Shown here in pieces: positions 9,891-20,750 of a stretch of 64,000 nt of DNA. The position numbers were made by a program, and so were the translations under genes. The notes below the pieces were generated by a model that was not told the origin of the DNA, ran no database searches, and saw only the letters and a program-made list of their open reading frames with translations. How positions within the stretch are numbered: position 1 is the first letter of the stretch; the number at the start of each line of letters is the position of its first letter. The stretch is from contig OX419757.1 in NCBI GenBank assembly GCA_948567375.1, positions 23,932,001 through 23,996,000 on the forward strand, read 5' to 3'. This DNA comes from Lunularia cruciata. Lineage: Eukaryota > Streptophyta > Marchantiopsida > Lunulariales > Lunulariaceae.

Positions 9891-11182
9891 AATCTCAGTC
9901 ACTCAAGAGGTTCCAATGGAGTACAAGGAGATTGTGGATTTTGTGACAAGAGGTAACTATCCAAAAGGGATGCATGCTAGGGAGAGGAAGGCCCTTGCAG
10001 CAAGATCTAGACCTTACACAATGGTGGAGGATATTCTTTTTCACCAAGGAGCAGATGGTCTACTTCAAAGAGTAGTGGGTAAGGAAGAGTCTATCCTACT
10101 CATAAAGGAGTTTCATGAAGGTTTAGTATGTGGAGGACACTTTGCAGAAAAGGTGATTGCTTTCAAGATTCTAGATGCAGGTTACCATTGGAGAGGGATT
10201 TTCAAGGATTATCTTGATTATTGCAAAACTTGTAATGTTTGTCAAGCTTTTGCTAGAAAGTCTACATCCACTCCACCACTTAGATCAATTCCATTGCTAG
10301 GACCTTTTGAGAAGTGGGGAATTGATTTTGTAGGTCCTCTCAATAGAACCCCAAGGAACAATCGGTACATTGAGGTAGTTACTGATTACCTTACCAAGTG
10401 GGTTGAGGCTAGACAATTGAGGGACAAGAATGAAGATGAAGTGGGTAGATTTCTTTATGAACGCATTATCACTAGGTTTGGATGCCCTTTGGAGTTGGTT
10501 TCTGATAGAGGAGGAGAGTTTACAAGAAGCATTACTACAGCCATGCTACGACATTTCTCTTTCACACATAGAGTAACTACATCCTATAAGCCAAATTCCA
10601 ATGGCTTGGGAGAGAGAACCAATCAGACCTTGTGCATGATGTTGGCCAAAAATGCAGAAATGGAGGGGGCTAAACATCATTAGGACAAGAGGATTCATGC
10701 AGTTTTGTGGGAGTATAGGACAACCATGAAGACTTCCACCGGATATTCTCCATTTCAATTGGTGTATGGTATTGAGTCTACCTTACCTGTTCACTTTGAT
10801 CTTCCTACCTTCCATTCATATGAGATTGAAGAAAGCACAAGGAGGTGATGCAGAGAAGTCAAGGAAGGATCAACTCATGGAGTTGGAAGAGGCAAGAGCA
10901 GTTGCTATGGTTCGAGTGGAGAAAGCCCAAAGGAAACAAAAGGAGAGCTATGACAAGAGGCAAGGCAAGAAGAAGGTGGAGACTTTCAAAGAAGGTGATT
11001 GGGCAATGTTGTTTGATTCCATTCGATTCAAGAGAGTGCAAAAGAAGTTTTTGCCTAAGTACTTTGGACCTTTCATTGTGGAGAAGGTGTGGGGCAATTA
11101 CACCTATGGTCTCAAGGAGTTGGGAGAAAGACACTTTGATAGGATTAACCATGATAAGTTGAAGATGTACCATAGAAGGTAG
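9891..11182 (+). pseudogene. B1 integrase (one stop and one frameshift)
   Basis: The zinc-binding HHCC module is present: His at 10114-10116 and 10138-10140, Cys at 10231-10233 and 10240-10242. The catalytic triad is intact: Asp 10324-10326 (IDFVGP), Asp 10504-10506 (SDRGGEF) and Glu 10612-10614 (GLGERTNQ), which gives D-59-D-35-E. After a TAG at 10681-10683 the frame continues with EYRTTMKTSTGYSPFQLVYG, shifts near 10825, and runs to 11180 with the GPY/F module KYFGPFIVEKVWGNYTY. Integrase inserts the cDNA; the 4-bp duplication of B1 reflects its staggered cut. There is no chromodomain. Confidence 0.9.
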
Positions 11183-11213
11183 AGAGACCTTTACTTTGAG
11201 AACAAAGTGAAAA

Positions 11214-11230
11214 CTTAGTCCGGGAGTAAA
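11214..11230 (+). promoter_or_regulatory. Putative polypurine tract of B1
   Basis: cttagtccgggagtaaa lies immediately before TGTAACACCC. It is purine-rich only in its last ten bases. B2 has cgagggtaaa in the same place. The position is right and the composition is weak. Confidence 0.4.
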
Positions 11231-11888
11231 TGTAACACCCATTTGTGCATGTATGTGGTATTATGATATTTAGCTTGGTATTACAAGTACTTAAGAGATA
11301 TTATTTATATAGAGATAAAGGATGGTTCTATATTAGTTATGGTTAGCTAAAATTAGTCATAGCTCAGATAGAGGGGACCTTACTTTAGAGGAAGTAGAAA
11401 AGATGAGCACCATTATTTTGGATTTTAGTGTATTGACTTGGTATTATTCCTAGGTGTTTGGCTTTGAGGAAAGATTGAGAACTCTTGGGCCCGTAAGCCT
11501 TTTTGTTTTAGATTCTTCTTTAGTCCAAGGATAGCCCATGTGAAGGAATCCTTGACTTAGTGGTTGGGTCAAGATAAGACCACATGCTTAGGGGAATATG
11601 CCTATGTGAATGGATATTCCTTTCTACTTTACTTGACTTTTAGTCTAGTAACTTTGGTACATAACTATTTCACAAGTATATAAACAAGGGGTGAGGAGGT
11701 ACTCATCATCCTTTCATTTGCAACTATCTCTCTCTCATTGAGTTCTCTAGTGAGCAATGTCTTGAGTCTTGGAGTGTTAGCCTTGGAGGAGTATGATGGA
11801 GTTGGGGTTCCTTGCCTTCTTAGTCCATGGTGCGCTACCATAATAGCCATTAGAGGTTCATCCTGAGTGAGAGACAGGCCGGCTCACA
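11231..11888 (+). repeat. 3' LTR of B1
   Basis: TGTAACACCC to GGCTCACA, with TATA box at 11677-11684. It is shorter than the 5' LTR mainly because one of two GTAACTT-type units near 11650 is missing. It is followed by the target duplication agac at 11889-11892. Confidence 0.93.
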
Positions 11889-13120
11889 AGACAAATGAGG
11901 AGATGGTGCCAGGTTGGCATGCATCGGCCTTTTGTGTATATTTGCAGAGGCTTTGGTGGTATCTCTCTCAGCGCATATAGGAGGAGTTATTGAGGTCACA
12001 GATCCAAAAGGTGAAGATATTGGTACAGTTCAGCAAGACATTCATGATGATGTCTTAGTGATGGACTATCTTTGGATTGGTGTTGTGGGTGGCACAGTTG
12101 GGGCCAAGGAGAGAGACCGTGTTCTTCAGCGAGCCAGACGGTTCAGATTGGAGGGTAGACATCTTTTGCATGTATGGGAGGATGGTAGAGTGCGAGTAGT
12201 ACCCCTTCCATCTCAGAGACCACAGTTGGTTTGTCATGCTTATGAGAAGCTAGGACATTTTGGAGTAAAGAGTACATATAGTTTTCTCCAGAGTCATTAT
12301 TGGTGACATGGTATGCAGACCAAGGTATAGCTGTTTCTTGCCAGATGTGTGGTTTGTGACTGAGTTAGAGCATCATTCAATGCTCCTATGCCACAGTTAC
12401 ACCCATTACCTATCATGGGATTGGGTTACCGTTGGAGTTTGGACTTTGCCGGACCTTTACCGCTGACTATGAGACATCATTGGTATGTTTTGGTGATGGT
12501 AGAGCACTTCTCAAGTGGATTGAGTTGGTGGCACTTCCAGACAAGTCTAGTGAAGGGACAACTTACTCATTTCTAGATCGAGTTCTTAGTCATTTTGGTG
12601 CACCAGCCAAGGTTTTGACTGATCAGGGTAAAGAGTTCTTGGGAGAATTTTAGGTCTTGTGTGACAAGGCTTTGATTGATCATTGTACTACATCCCGAGA
12701 TCACCCTAAGGCAGACGGCTTAGCAAAGAGAGTGGTTCAGACGGTGAAGAGAGGATTGTGAAAGTATGGTTTGCAGAGAGGCCACTTGGGAGATTGGGAT
12801 CTCCAATTACCTTGGTTGGCCATGGGCTATCAGTTCAACCTGCAAGCCTCCTTAGCATCCTTCTCTCCATACTTTCTACTCTATGGACGAGATCCAGATT
12901 TACTTGCAGCCATTTGTCAAGATGCTACTATAGTTTTGGACTTGGATGACCCCGATGTATGGATGAGCGCATGTTCTCAGCGGGCAAAGATCTTTTGGAG
13001 AGTGATGCCGATGGCCTTTGAGAACTTGGCAATTGCTTAGCATAGAGATACTTTACGCTATGCTACCATTTGAGGAGGAGGTTATAGACCCTTGATCTGT
13101 CAATTTCATCCAGGTGACTA
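11889..13120 (+). pseudogene. Element A integrase, zinc finger and catalytic core (broken)
   Basis: Continues element A after B1. The HHCC module has His at 12235-12237 and 12256-12258 and Cys at 12346-12348 and 12355-12357. Catalytic Asp is at 12442-12444 (LDFAGPLP); a frameshift near 12515 follows; Asp is at 12621-12623 (LTDQGKEF). The third catalytic residue, expected in GLAER, is Lys (12726-12728), a G-to-A change of GAG to AAG. Core sequence continues with GDWDLQLPWLAMGY and SPYFLLYGRDP. Stops at about 12652 and 12760 add to the damage. The order RNase H before B1 and integrase after it shows that B1 landed in the pol gene. Confidence 0.88.
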
Positions 13121-13178
13121 TGTATATCTATAGTAGACAACACCGACGACACTTGATGTTTCTACAGGCCGCACTATC

Positions 13179-13478
13179 TTGAGAGTGCACGAGGTTTTGC
13201 CATCTGGAGTCTTTGTGTTAGAAGGACGTGATGGTGTTGGTTGGAAGGATCATGTGCGCAATTGTATGCCATGCCACCTCCCAAACATTGATGGTACTAT
13301 GGACCCAAGCTTGGCACTTGTACATGCAAGCTTGAGGTGTATGTTATGTGGCTCTTTTGGTGGAGTTGCTAATATGTTAGTGTGTGATAGTTGTTCGAGA
13401 GGATGGCATATGGCATGTATGACTCCTCCCATCATGGTGGTTCCTCAGAGACAGTGGTTATGTCCTAGATATTCTTGA
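13179..13478 (+). pseudogene. Element A integrase C-terminal module plus PHD finger
   Basis: An open stretch of 99 codons. Residues 1-35 (RVHEVLPSGVFVLEGRDG, then CMPCHLP) look like the beta-barrel C-terminal module of gypsy integrases. Residues 54-98 form a PHD finger: Cys54, Cys57, Cys69, Cys72, His77, Cys80 and Cys95 with the spacing CX2CX11CX2CX4HX2CX14CX2C, the conserved Trp93 two residues before Cys95, and MLVCDSCSRGWHMAC as the core. The eighth ligand is Tyr (codon TAT), one transition away from Cys. PHD fingers bind histone H3 tails. In gypsy chromoviruses a chromodomain occupies this position. A PHD finger here could have guided integration or held the element on chromatin. Confidence 0.82.
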
Positions 13479-13647
13479 CCTATAGCTAGTTCATTCTTTA
13501 TATAGTATAGATTGCAGACATGCGACTAACGATGGGTCTCCATAGCACCCTGCCTCTTGATCTTTGCCCATTAGAGGGTATACCATATACTTAGAGTAGA
13601 TAGCTATCTAGAGTTAGGGGGGCCTAACCGCCAGCTAGGAGGGCAAT
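13479..13647 (+). other. Element A 3' untranslated region with purine tract
   Basis: Noncoding. It ends in GCTAGGAGGGCAAT directly before TGTGGCAC, which looks like a polypurine tract next to an LTR start. Confidence 0.5.
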
Positions 13648-14303
13648 TGTGGCACTTTAAAGTCTATGTATGACTTATGTAAGAGTTGTGCTTCTATAGT
13701 GTATGATGTTGACAGCAATGTATGTTGTGTAGCAATGTATATACGCAGGACAACTGTCACGTCATTTGTAGTGCCGCATCTAGATTGCTCGGACACTGGA
13801 GTTCCAGTGATAGTAGTTAGAGTTATTTCAGCAGTATCTCAGAGACTACTTTCCGATGGTCATATTTTGTGTTTGAGGTATTAACTTCATGGTGGGGCCC
13901 ACCGTCACTTTGCACCGTTGAGTGTGCCGTCAGTAGGACCGTTAGGGTTTTAGAGCTAGCTCAAGTCCAAGTGGAGTATAGTTTTGAAGTGAGGTCCAAA
14001 GAGCTCACTTCTCTGATGTTGAGCAATCAAGTTCTTGGCTATGGTGGATAGAGGCCGGCGAGTGTCACCTGGATTCTCTATGCTTGAGTGGGTGTGGCTT
14101 GATTGTAATCAGTACCCAGTTGTCGGCAATTTATAGAGTGACAGATCAAGTACTAATCTGAGTTGACTTGAGTTAAGAGTGGTAAGCTATCTGATTATTG
14201 TGGCACTTTAGAGTCTATGTATGACTTATGTGTGAGTTGTGCTTCTATAGTGTATGATGTTGACAGCGATGTATGTTGTTTAGCGATGTATATACGCACG
14301 ACA
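13648..14303 (+). repeat. LTR-like sequence of element A with a 105-bp direct repeat at both ends
   Basis: 13648-13752 and 14199-14303 are copies of the same 105-bp sequence without length change and with few substitutions, both starting TGTGGCACTTTA. The first lies right after a purine tract, so it is probably the 3' LTR start. The second may be the start of another LTR after a 551-bp LTR, or an internal duplication. The 5' LTR lies outside the window, so the boundary cannot be fixed. The 446 bp between the copies holds no gene. Confidence 0.55.
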
Positions 14304-14635
14304 AAGCTCTGAGCAATCTATATGATTGTGCAAGAGTTTAGAGGGGTATTGCTCTATGGTTACAAGTGAAAATCCAATGCAAATTAATGTAATAGAATTT
14401 TTGACTTACAAGCTCTCTATCAAGTCCAAGATTGCAGCATATGGATGTCTGAGCAAGCAGTGGTGACAATTTTCATTTTGTCACATCTTGTGCATCTCGG
14501 TGTTTGGAGTACCAACTTTGCAGGGCCATTTCTCTGCACTCATAGATCCAATCTAAGTGTTTCTTGTGCTATAAGAACCACATAGTCTTGAGCTTCCTAT
14601 TGAATTCATATTTGTGGAATTTTAATATCCAAGGC
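14304..14635. other. Unassigned sequence before C-a
   Basis: No gene, repeat or known motif seen. It may be continuous with 20247-20750 because C-a was inserted between them (duplication aaggc), and so could be the 5' part of the LINE. Confidence 0.4.
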
Positions 14636-15015
14636 TATGACAACCCGGCAAATATCACTTTTGCGGTAATCAGGTAAGTAAAGTTTGTTCTTGCTGAGAT
14701 ATGAGTCAAAAATGTCCAAATACAAAGCAAAGGAACAATTTTAGTTCTTCTTGGTTGCATTTTTAATCTCTCGGGTAGAAACCACACCCAGTAGTGAGTA
14801 ACAAGCACTGATTCGCAGTCTTGTCACAAAGTAACACTTCTTAATCACAACTCCATTAAATCTTTCCAAACAATCTTGATTGTGATGATTCAGGCTCTCC
14901 CAAAAATGGCACTTCACTACAAAACAAATTTGCCTCAGAATTGTGTTCCACCCTTCCACTGAAGGCACAACTTCCTTGATCTAAATTGTTTTACATCAAC
15001 TTTGCACTGCACTCA

Positions 15016-16841
15016 TGTGACACCCCGGCAAATATCACTTTTGCGGTAATCGGGTAAGTAAAGTTTGTTCCCGCAGAGATACGAGTCAGAAATGTCCAAA
15101 TACAAAGTCAAACAGTAACATGTAGTTCTTCTTGGTTGTGTCTTTAATCTCTCAGGTAGAAACCTCACCCAGAAGAGAGCAACAAGCACTGATTCGTAGT
15201 CTTGTCACGAATTCACACTCCTTAATCACAAATCCTTCAATTCTTTCCAAACAATCTTGATTGTGATGATTCAAGCTCTCCCAAAAATGGCACTTCACTG
15301 CAAAACAACTTTGCCTCAGAATTGTGTTCCACACCTCCACTGAAGGCACAACTTCCTCGATCAAAATTGCTTGACATCAACTTTGCATTGCACTCACAAA
15401 TGCAGAATACTACCAACACTACAATTGCTTCAATTGCACTTCACTCAGGATCAAACACACCAAATGAAGATCAAGGTTGTGGAATCCAACATCCAACAAA
15501 CACTCTGACTTGCACTTTGAATTTCTCCAAACACTCACAAACACAATTGCAAAGTTGATGCTCGGAATCAAGCTCAAGCAATGAGTACTGCTTCATAGCA
15601 CTTTGCTTTATCTATTCTCAAAAATAATGAGCACTGAACAACATTTGACTATAAATGCCACTCTTAACTAGTGAAGCAATCGACAGTTCTAACGACTATA
15701 CCGTTCTACAACAACTCTTCTAACCTGTAGATCCAAAATGACAATGCAACCTTTCATATCTGTCTATTCAAATCTCAAATCTGTTTCCACTCCGATCCGA
15801 TGTCTACTTCTTCCTCGGCTTTCAAACCCGAACCCAAAATAATCTTACATCCTATCACTTTTTCCTTGGGTTTCACAACTCCCAATTCCTCCACTAATTC
15901 TAACACTTCTCCTTCTTGATATGCAATTCCTATCATAATTAAGCCTTCTAAATCTCTATCTCCCAACCCACTCTTCTCTAAGGTGTCAAATGTCAAATCC
16001 GAAGACATTTGCACTCTTATCTCTCTTACTTCGGGTCTAACTACAATCAATTCTTTTGCTAATTCTATTGTGTCGTCGTCAACAATTGTAATTGAAAGCA
16101 TGAATACACTATCTACACCTTCAATTTGTAACCCACTTTCCCCTAATCACTCATGTAACTGACCCAAAGACACTTACTATCTGATCCTGCACTTTGGGTT
16201 TATTCACTACTGCTACTTCTCCTTCAATTCATGTTCCATCTTCAATTAGAACTGAAATTGAAGTCATAGGTATTCTGACTATCTTCTTTCCTTACTCTAA
16301 CTTCCTCCAATGCTTCCCGCAAAACTCCCGAAGTCACCTTCATTGCACTCTGAGGTCTGGTTACCTCAGATTTAGTCATCTTGAAGCAAAGTCTTTAGAC
16401 CCAAAGTCATGTAAACCTGAAGAACCTCAACCCGAAGTACATCTACTCTCAAAATTTCAAATGCTTGTAACTTCTTCTACAGATCTCCAAACTTTGCAAT
16501 TTTGGTGGCAATGAAAAGCCCTGAACAAGGCGCTTCCAAAAAAATATAGCACGCTTGATTTGGAGTTGTCATCACTAAGATATGGGCCCCGCAAGAATCC
16601 TGATCTGTAACCTCCCTTCCTCCTTCGGCATCTGATCCGAGTTTTTCCTCCTCTGACACGAAGTAAACTTCTTCGGGTTTGATCCAGTCTGAGTCATTCT
16701 TCCTCTTACATGAAGTCGACTTCCTTGGGTTTGATCAAAAAACAGGTTTGCATTCATTTCTTCTCCATTTGGTTTCAATTTGGTTTTGGCAAGGCACTTC
16801 TTCTTCAAAACTCGTCCAAAATGAAAAATGTGGGTACCACA
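15016..16841 (-). mobile_element. C'-b: short family C element inserted in C-a
   Basis: TGTGACACCCCGG at the left, GGGTACCACA at the right, perfect duplication actca (15011-15015, 16842-16846). It is 1826 bp. The 3' part resembles the tail of the long form. The middle encodes only a fragment of the C-terminal region (15775-16101). About 300 bp at the 5' end is unlike the long form beyond the first bases but shared with C'-i, so this is a separate subfamily and not a random deletion. Confidence 0.85.
15775..16101 (-). pseudogene. C-terminal fragment of the family C protein in C'-b
   Basis: 108 codons ending LGSGLKAEEEVDIGSEW. The long-form protein has the same ending, so homology is clear. 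Upstream residues such as DTLEKSGLGDRDLEG match the long form loosely. The coiled coil and the N-terminal domain are absent. A related fragment is in C'-i (53264-53470). It is unclear whether the short form ever made a protein. Confidence 0.5.
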
Positions 16842-17254
16842 ACTCACAAATACAAATTTTTCCAACACTACAATTCCTCTCAGATCTGTCAAGGCATTGC
16901 TCCGATTGCACTTCATTCAGGATCAAACACACAGAATGAAGATCAAGGCTGTGGCATCCAACATCCAACAAGCACTCTGACTTGCATTTCAAATTTCTCC
17001 ACACACTCACAAACCCATCACAAAGTTGATACTCGGAATCAAGCTCAAGCGATGAGCACTACTTCACAGCACTTTGCTTTATCTATTCTCAAAAATAATG
17101 AGCACTGAACAACATCTGACTACAAATGCCACTCTTAAATAGTGAAGTAATTGTTAGTTCTAACAACTATACCGTTCTACAACAACTCTTCTAACCTGCA
17201 GATCCGAAATGACAATGCACCTCTTCATATTTGCCTCTTCATATCTCAAAACTG

Positions 17255-19823
17255 TTACTTATCCGATCTGATGTCTACTTTGTCATCGGCTTTCAAACCC
17301 AAGGTAAATTTACTTCTTACTTCCATGTCTTTGGGTTTCACAACTTCTAATTCTTCTACCAGATCCATCAATTCTCTTTCCTGATCTGAAATTCCACTAG
17401 TGGGTAACATATCCAACTCCTTATCTCCCAACCTACTCTTCTCTAATGTCTCTATTGCTAACTCCAAAATCATCTGTACTCCTACTTCATCTACTTCGGG
17501 TTTAGCTTTAACATCCTTCCAAATTTTGTCTATCTCCAATTTTACTAAGTCTAATCTAATTGCAATATTATCTTCTACTTCTAATATCTTCCTATCTACA
17601 CGAGTTTGTAGACTGATCAACAAGGCATTTAAATTTGTGTCTTTTGCATGTCTTCTCCCTGTCTTCTGCACCAACAACTTCAACTCGTGCAGCCTCGTTT
17701 CTTCAATCCAAACGTTGGCCTCTGTACTTAGCATTGCATTCATCCTGAGGACAATCTCCTTCAATGGCTCCAATTGCATCTTTCGTTCTCGCTCCCGATC
17801 TGCAAGCCAATCCTTCTGTACATTGCCAACTCTTCTTTGAACTTGGCTTTCACTATTTCTTTCTCCTTCTCCTTCTGTTCAATCTTCTCCTCTTGATTAC
17901 GAAGTAACTCTCGTAATCTCTCTTCTTCCCTATATCTTATTGCCAACTCCCTTTGCCAGAGTTACTTCTTCTCTTCTACGCTCTCCATGACTCTATCGAG
18001 CTCTTGTTCCTTCGCTGCTACCCTTGCCATAGCATGGATAAGTTCTACTCTGAATCAGCAAATTGCTGCTTCAAAGTCTTATACTCTGCTACTTGTCTCT
18101 CCCTTGCTATGTCACTCTTCTTCACAAGCTCCTCTTGATACATCACTTCTCTCTTCAAGTCTTCAATTACTTGAGTCTTCACTACTGCCTTTGCTTGTAG
18201 TACTTCTCTTGCTTCCTAACCTTGGGTTATAATCTTTTTCAACTCCAAGTTCTCTTCTTCTAATCTCTATAACACCTGCAAGACAGTCTTCACTTCTGGA
18301 CAAGTCGACTGCATTTCCTTCTTCCTGTACTCCAATGTCAACAGCAATGGGCACACAATCTCCTGCAAGTACTCCATTCCATCACTCGCAACTACCTCCT
18401 CCTGCGTTGCAATCTTCTTCTCACTTCTTGTTCGCCTGATACTTACCTTTGTCTCTGCAATCTTTGTATCGGAATTGATGCCTCACTTCCCAAGCTTTCA
18501 TTCACTTCTTCCTTTGCCTTACTTGGCCCTGCCTCACACTTTGCCTTGTGTCTTGAACAAACTCCCTTCTGAATTCCAATCTTCTTCTCTTTGGACTCAG
18601 GTATCTCATCCTCTAACTTCGTGTTATCTTTTGGCTCGAGCTCTACCTAAACTTCTTTTCCTCCTTTGCAGCAGTTGGTACCAACATCATCTCTCCACCT
18701 TCATCATTGTCACTACTTGTATCTCCACTTTGCAGCGTTAGCTCTGGTTCTTCCTCACGTTCTGAGTCTTTGGTCTTGCACTCAGCTTCACCTTGTAGTC
18801 TTTGTCTTTTGACTCAAGCACCACCATGCCTCGCCTCGGGTTTCCTCTCTTGGTCTTCCGAGGTCTTGTCTTGTCTTTGGCTTTGCCTTGCCAACTTTGC
18901 TTCTTTGACTTTAGAGTACTCGCTTCTATCTCTACGTTCTTCCCCGTCTTCTTGTAGTTCTTGTCTGTGCTCCGGATTTGAAGGATATACTGCTGCTCCT
19001 CTACGTTGACTTCTCTTCTCAAGTCAGGATGGAAATGCGACACCATTTGATTTTGCTCTACCGAGTTGAGCAAATTCAACCCGAGGTAAAAGTGTGCTAC
19101 AAATGGCACAATGTAATGTGAAGGCAACTTATCCCACAGATTCCACACCATTTGTCGCATCCTTTCATGGAAGCACCTTGCCTAATTGATTGGTTCTCCT
19201 GCAAATAGTTTGTGAAAGAACACCGCTTGGTGTTTCATCACATACGTCATTCTCTCCAGCTTCAAGATGGCCATGAGAGCACTCACGATCCCTCTCTTCA
19301 TTGGATCTTTGTAACTCTCAACCTTGTATCCATTCTTTGTTCTCTTCAAAGAAAAAGCGTCTCTCACTTCTTGAGTTTCTTCTACTACTTCTCCCTTACC
19401 CAAGAATGTGGCACCCTGCTCTGTGCCTACTTCTCTCCCGAGCACTAATCTCCAATCTGACTTTGTCCAACGAGCCGGATTTCCTCTCTTCCCCTCTTCC
19501 TTGGGGCCATCGAGACACTTGCTCTCGATAATCTCAATCATGAAACCTGGAAAATTGACATTTCAGTTCTAGGCCAAGAACGCAATCCGAAGTCAGCTCA
19601 AGACTTTGATTCTTGCAATTATGTCTAACCTCCAAATTGCATGATTTCTCACTACGAATTTGGAGTTCTTCTTTCCTCCTCCCATCTCTCCTACTTTCTC
19701 ACTGTCTCTTGGTTTCACTCTCTTGACTTCTCCTTTACACACTAGCACGTCTTCAACTCTATTTCCCTTCCCATGATCACCAGCAGGACGACTTCTCAAC
19801 GGCAAAAGAAAATTGCTTGACAT
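17255..19823 (-). pseudogene. Family C protein gene in C-a (broken)
   Basis: Start near 19823 with MSSNFLLPLRSR; end at 17255 near VDIRSDK. Pieces in three frames: 19593-19823 (N-terminus with GGGKKNSKF), 19182-19541 (YVMKHQAVFFHKLFAGEPIN at its end), 18738-19160 (MVWNLWDKLPSHYIVPF and an acidic-basic stretch), and 17255-17946 (coiled coil). See the C1 entry for domain layout. Stops and frameshifts exclude an intact product. Confidence 0.75.
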
Positions 19824-20246
19824 TGCTTTGTCGTAAGCCCAATTTTTATAAAGTCACGCTTTTGTCATCTCTCTTCAATTCAAGTTTCTACCAAGAAATC
19901 ACACCTCCTGCATGCACCTGTCATTGTCAATCGTACTTCATGCGTATGGGCCGCCGGTTTTGAACGGTCCCTTCTTGAATTTCTCGCCCCAACAAAAGGT
20001 TGTTAGACTGACTTCACCTCAGGTTGAGCTCTCCTTGATACGAAGACTCCTTACTTTGGGTTGTATGCTGACAGGGCATTTCCGAGTACTTTGCCTTATG
20101 ACCCGAAGTCACTTTACTTCAGGTTTCATCCCAAAGACTCTTTTCTTTGCCTTCTTCGGCCATATAGGCGCAATCCGACTTCTCTATACACTTCTTCTTC
20201 TTCTCTATTTTGATAAAAAAACAAAAATTGTGGGCACCACAAAGGC

Positions 20247-20750
20247 AGATGATATGACCATTTGTTGCACTATGACACTTCCAAGTACTTGGTGTTAACA
20301 TCTGTACATGTGAAGTAGGATTGCTTTGTACCTATAGGTCCAAATCAAGTGGTTTTTGTGACAATAGAACTAGTATTGTGCAATGCTTCTATTGAGGTCT
20401 CATTTGTTGCAATTGGAGGTCAGACAAGGAAGTTGTGATAGTTTGAAATCTATGACTCCTTCATTGTGACGTGTAAATTCAAACTTGTGGATCTTTGTAC
20501 TCAATGATTCAAATGGAGTGATCTTTGTGTCATCAAAATCAGCTCACTCAGACCTTTATATTTAAAACTTTTGGACAGAGTTGATAGAATAGATTTGTAG
20601 CTCTAGGTTCTTCAATTTTTGCAGCCTTTGGTAGCTTTGTGCACTACAGATTTGGAATATAATATCTTTACATTCACATGTCCAAATGAGGTGATTCTAA
20701 TCTCATTAGAACCAGCTTCTCCAAGTTTTAAGTGATTAGTGATTGGGATC
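20247..20750. other. Unassigned sequence upstream of LINE ORF1
   Basis: AT-rich, no coding signal. It may be LINE 5' untranslated sequence, as it runs directly into the LINE ORF start at 20751. Confidence 0.35.

Larger units (their letters stand above)
4106..11888 (+). mobile_element. Element B1: complete Ty3/gypsy LTR retrotransposon inserted in element A
   Basis: Two LTRs (4106-4789 and 11231-11888) bracket a 6.4-kb interior: degenerate tRNA-Asp-type primer site, an extra zinc-knuckle ORF, gag, protease, RT, RNase H and integrase. The 4-bp duplication agac lies at 4102-4105 and 11889-11892. The LTRs differ by about 20 substitutions plus a deletion of about 25 bp (my count by eye), roughly 3 percent, mostly transitions, so the insertion is moderately old. 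RT motifs (FIDxF, DGYSGYNQI, PFGLCNA) and the tRNA-Asp site suggest the Athila/Tat side of plant gypsy elements; this is an inference. All reading frames carry damage. Confidence 0.93.
1..14303 (+). mobile_element. Element A: decayed Ty3/gypsy retrotransposon carrying a DNA methyltransferase and a PHD finger, split by B1
   Basis: The element is present as two blocks, 1-4105 and 11889-14303, separated by the complete element B1. Read through, the order is protease, C5 DNA methyltransferase, reverse transcriptase, RNase H, integrase (zinc finger, catalytic core, C-terminal module), PHD finger, purine-rich tract and LTR-like sequence. RT before RNase H before integrase is the Ty3/gypsy order. 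Gag and the 5' LTR must lie before base 1. The joint is clean: RNase H ends just before B1 and the integrase N-terminus starts just after it, with agac at both edges. Many stops and several frameshifts show that the copy is dead. The left limit is open and the right limit is uncertain because the 3' LTR is not clearly bounded. Confidence 0.85.
14636..20241 (-). mobile_element. C-a: family C long element, minus strand, containing C'-b
   Basis: Left terminus TATGACAACCCGGC (reverse complement of the 3' end), right terminus GGGCACCACA (reverse complement of the 5' end). The target duplication aaggc is at 14631-14635 and 20242-20246, perfect. After subtracting C'-b and its duplicated 5 bp, the element is about 3.78 kb, the same as the other long copies. 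No direct repeats occur at its ends. It carries the family C gene on the minus strand and, before it, a 5' region of about 400 bp. Confidence 0.88.

Noticed and set aside
18475-19009. Plus-strand frames with hydrophobic, signal-like sequence in C-a
   Set aside because: Antisense of the acidic and coiled-coil coding region; the Leu/Ser/Cys richness is what antisense of Glu/Lys-rich codons gives. Not membrane proteins.
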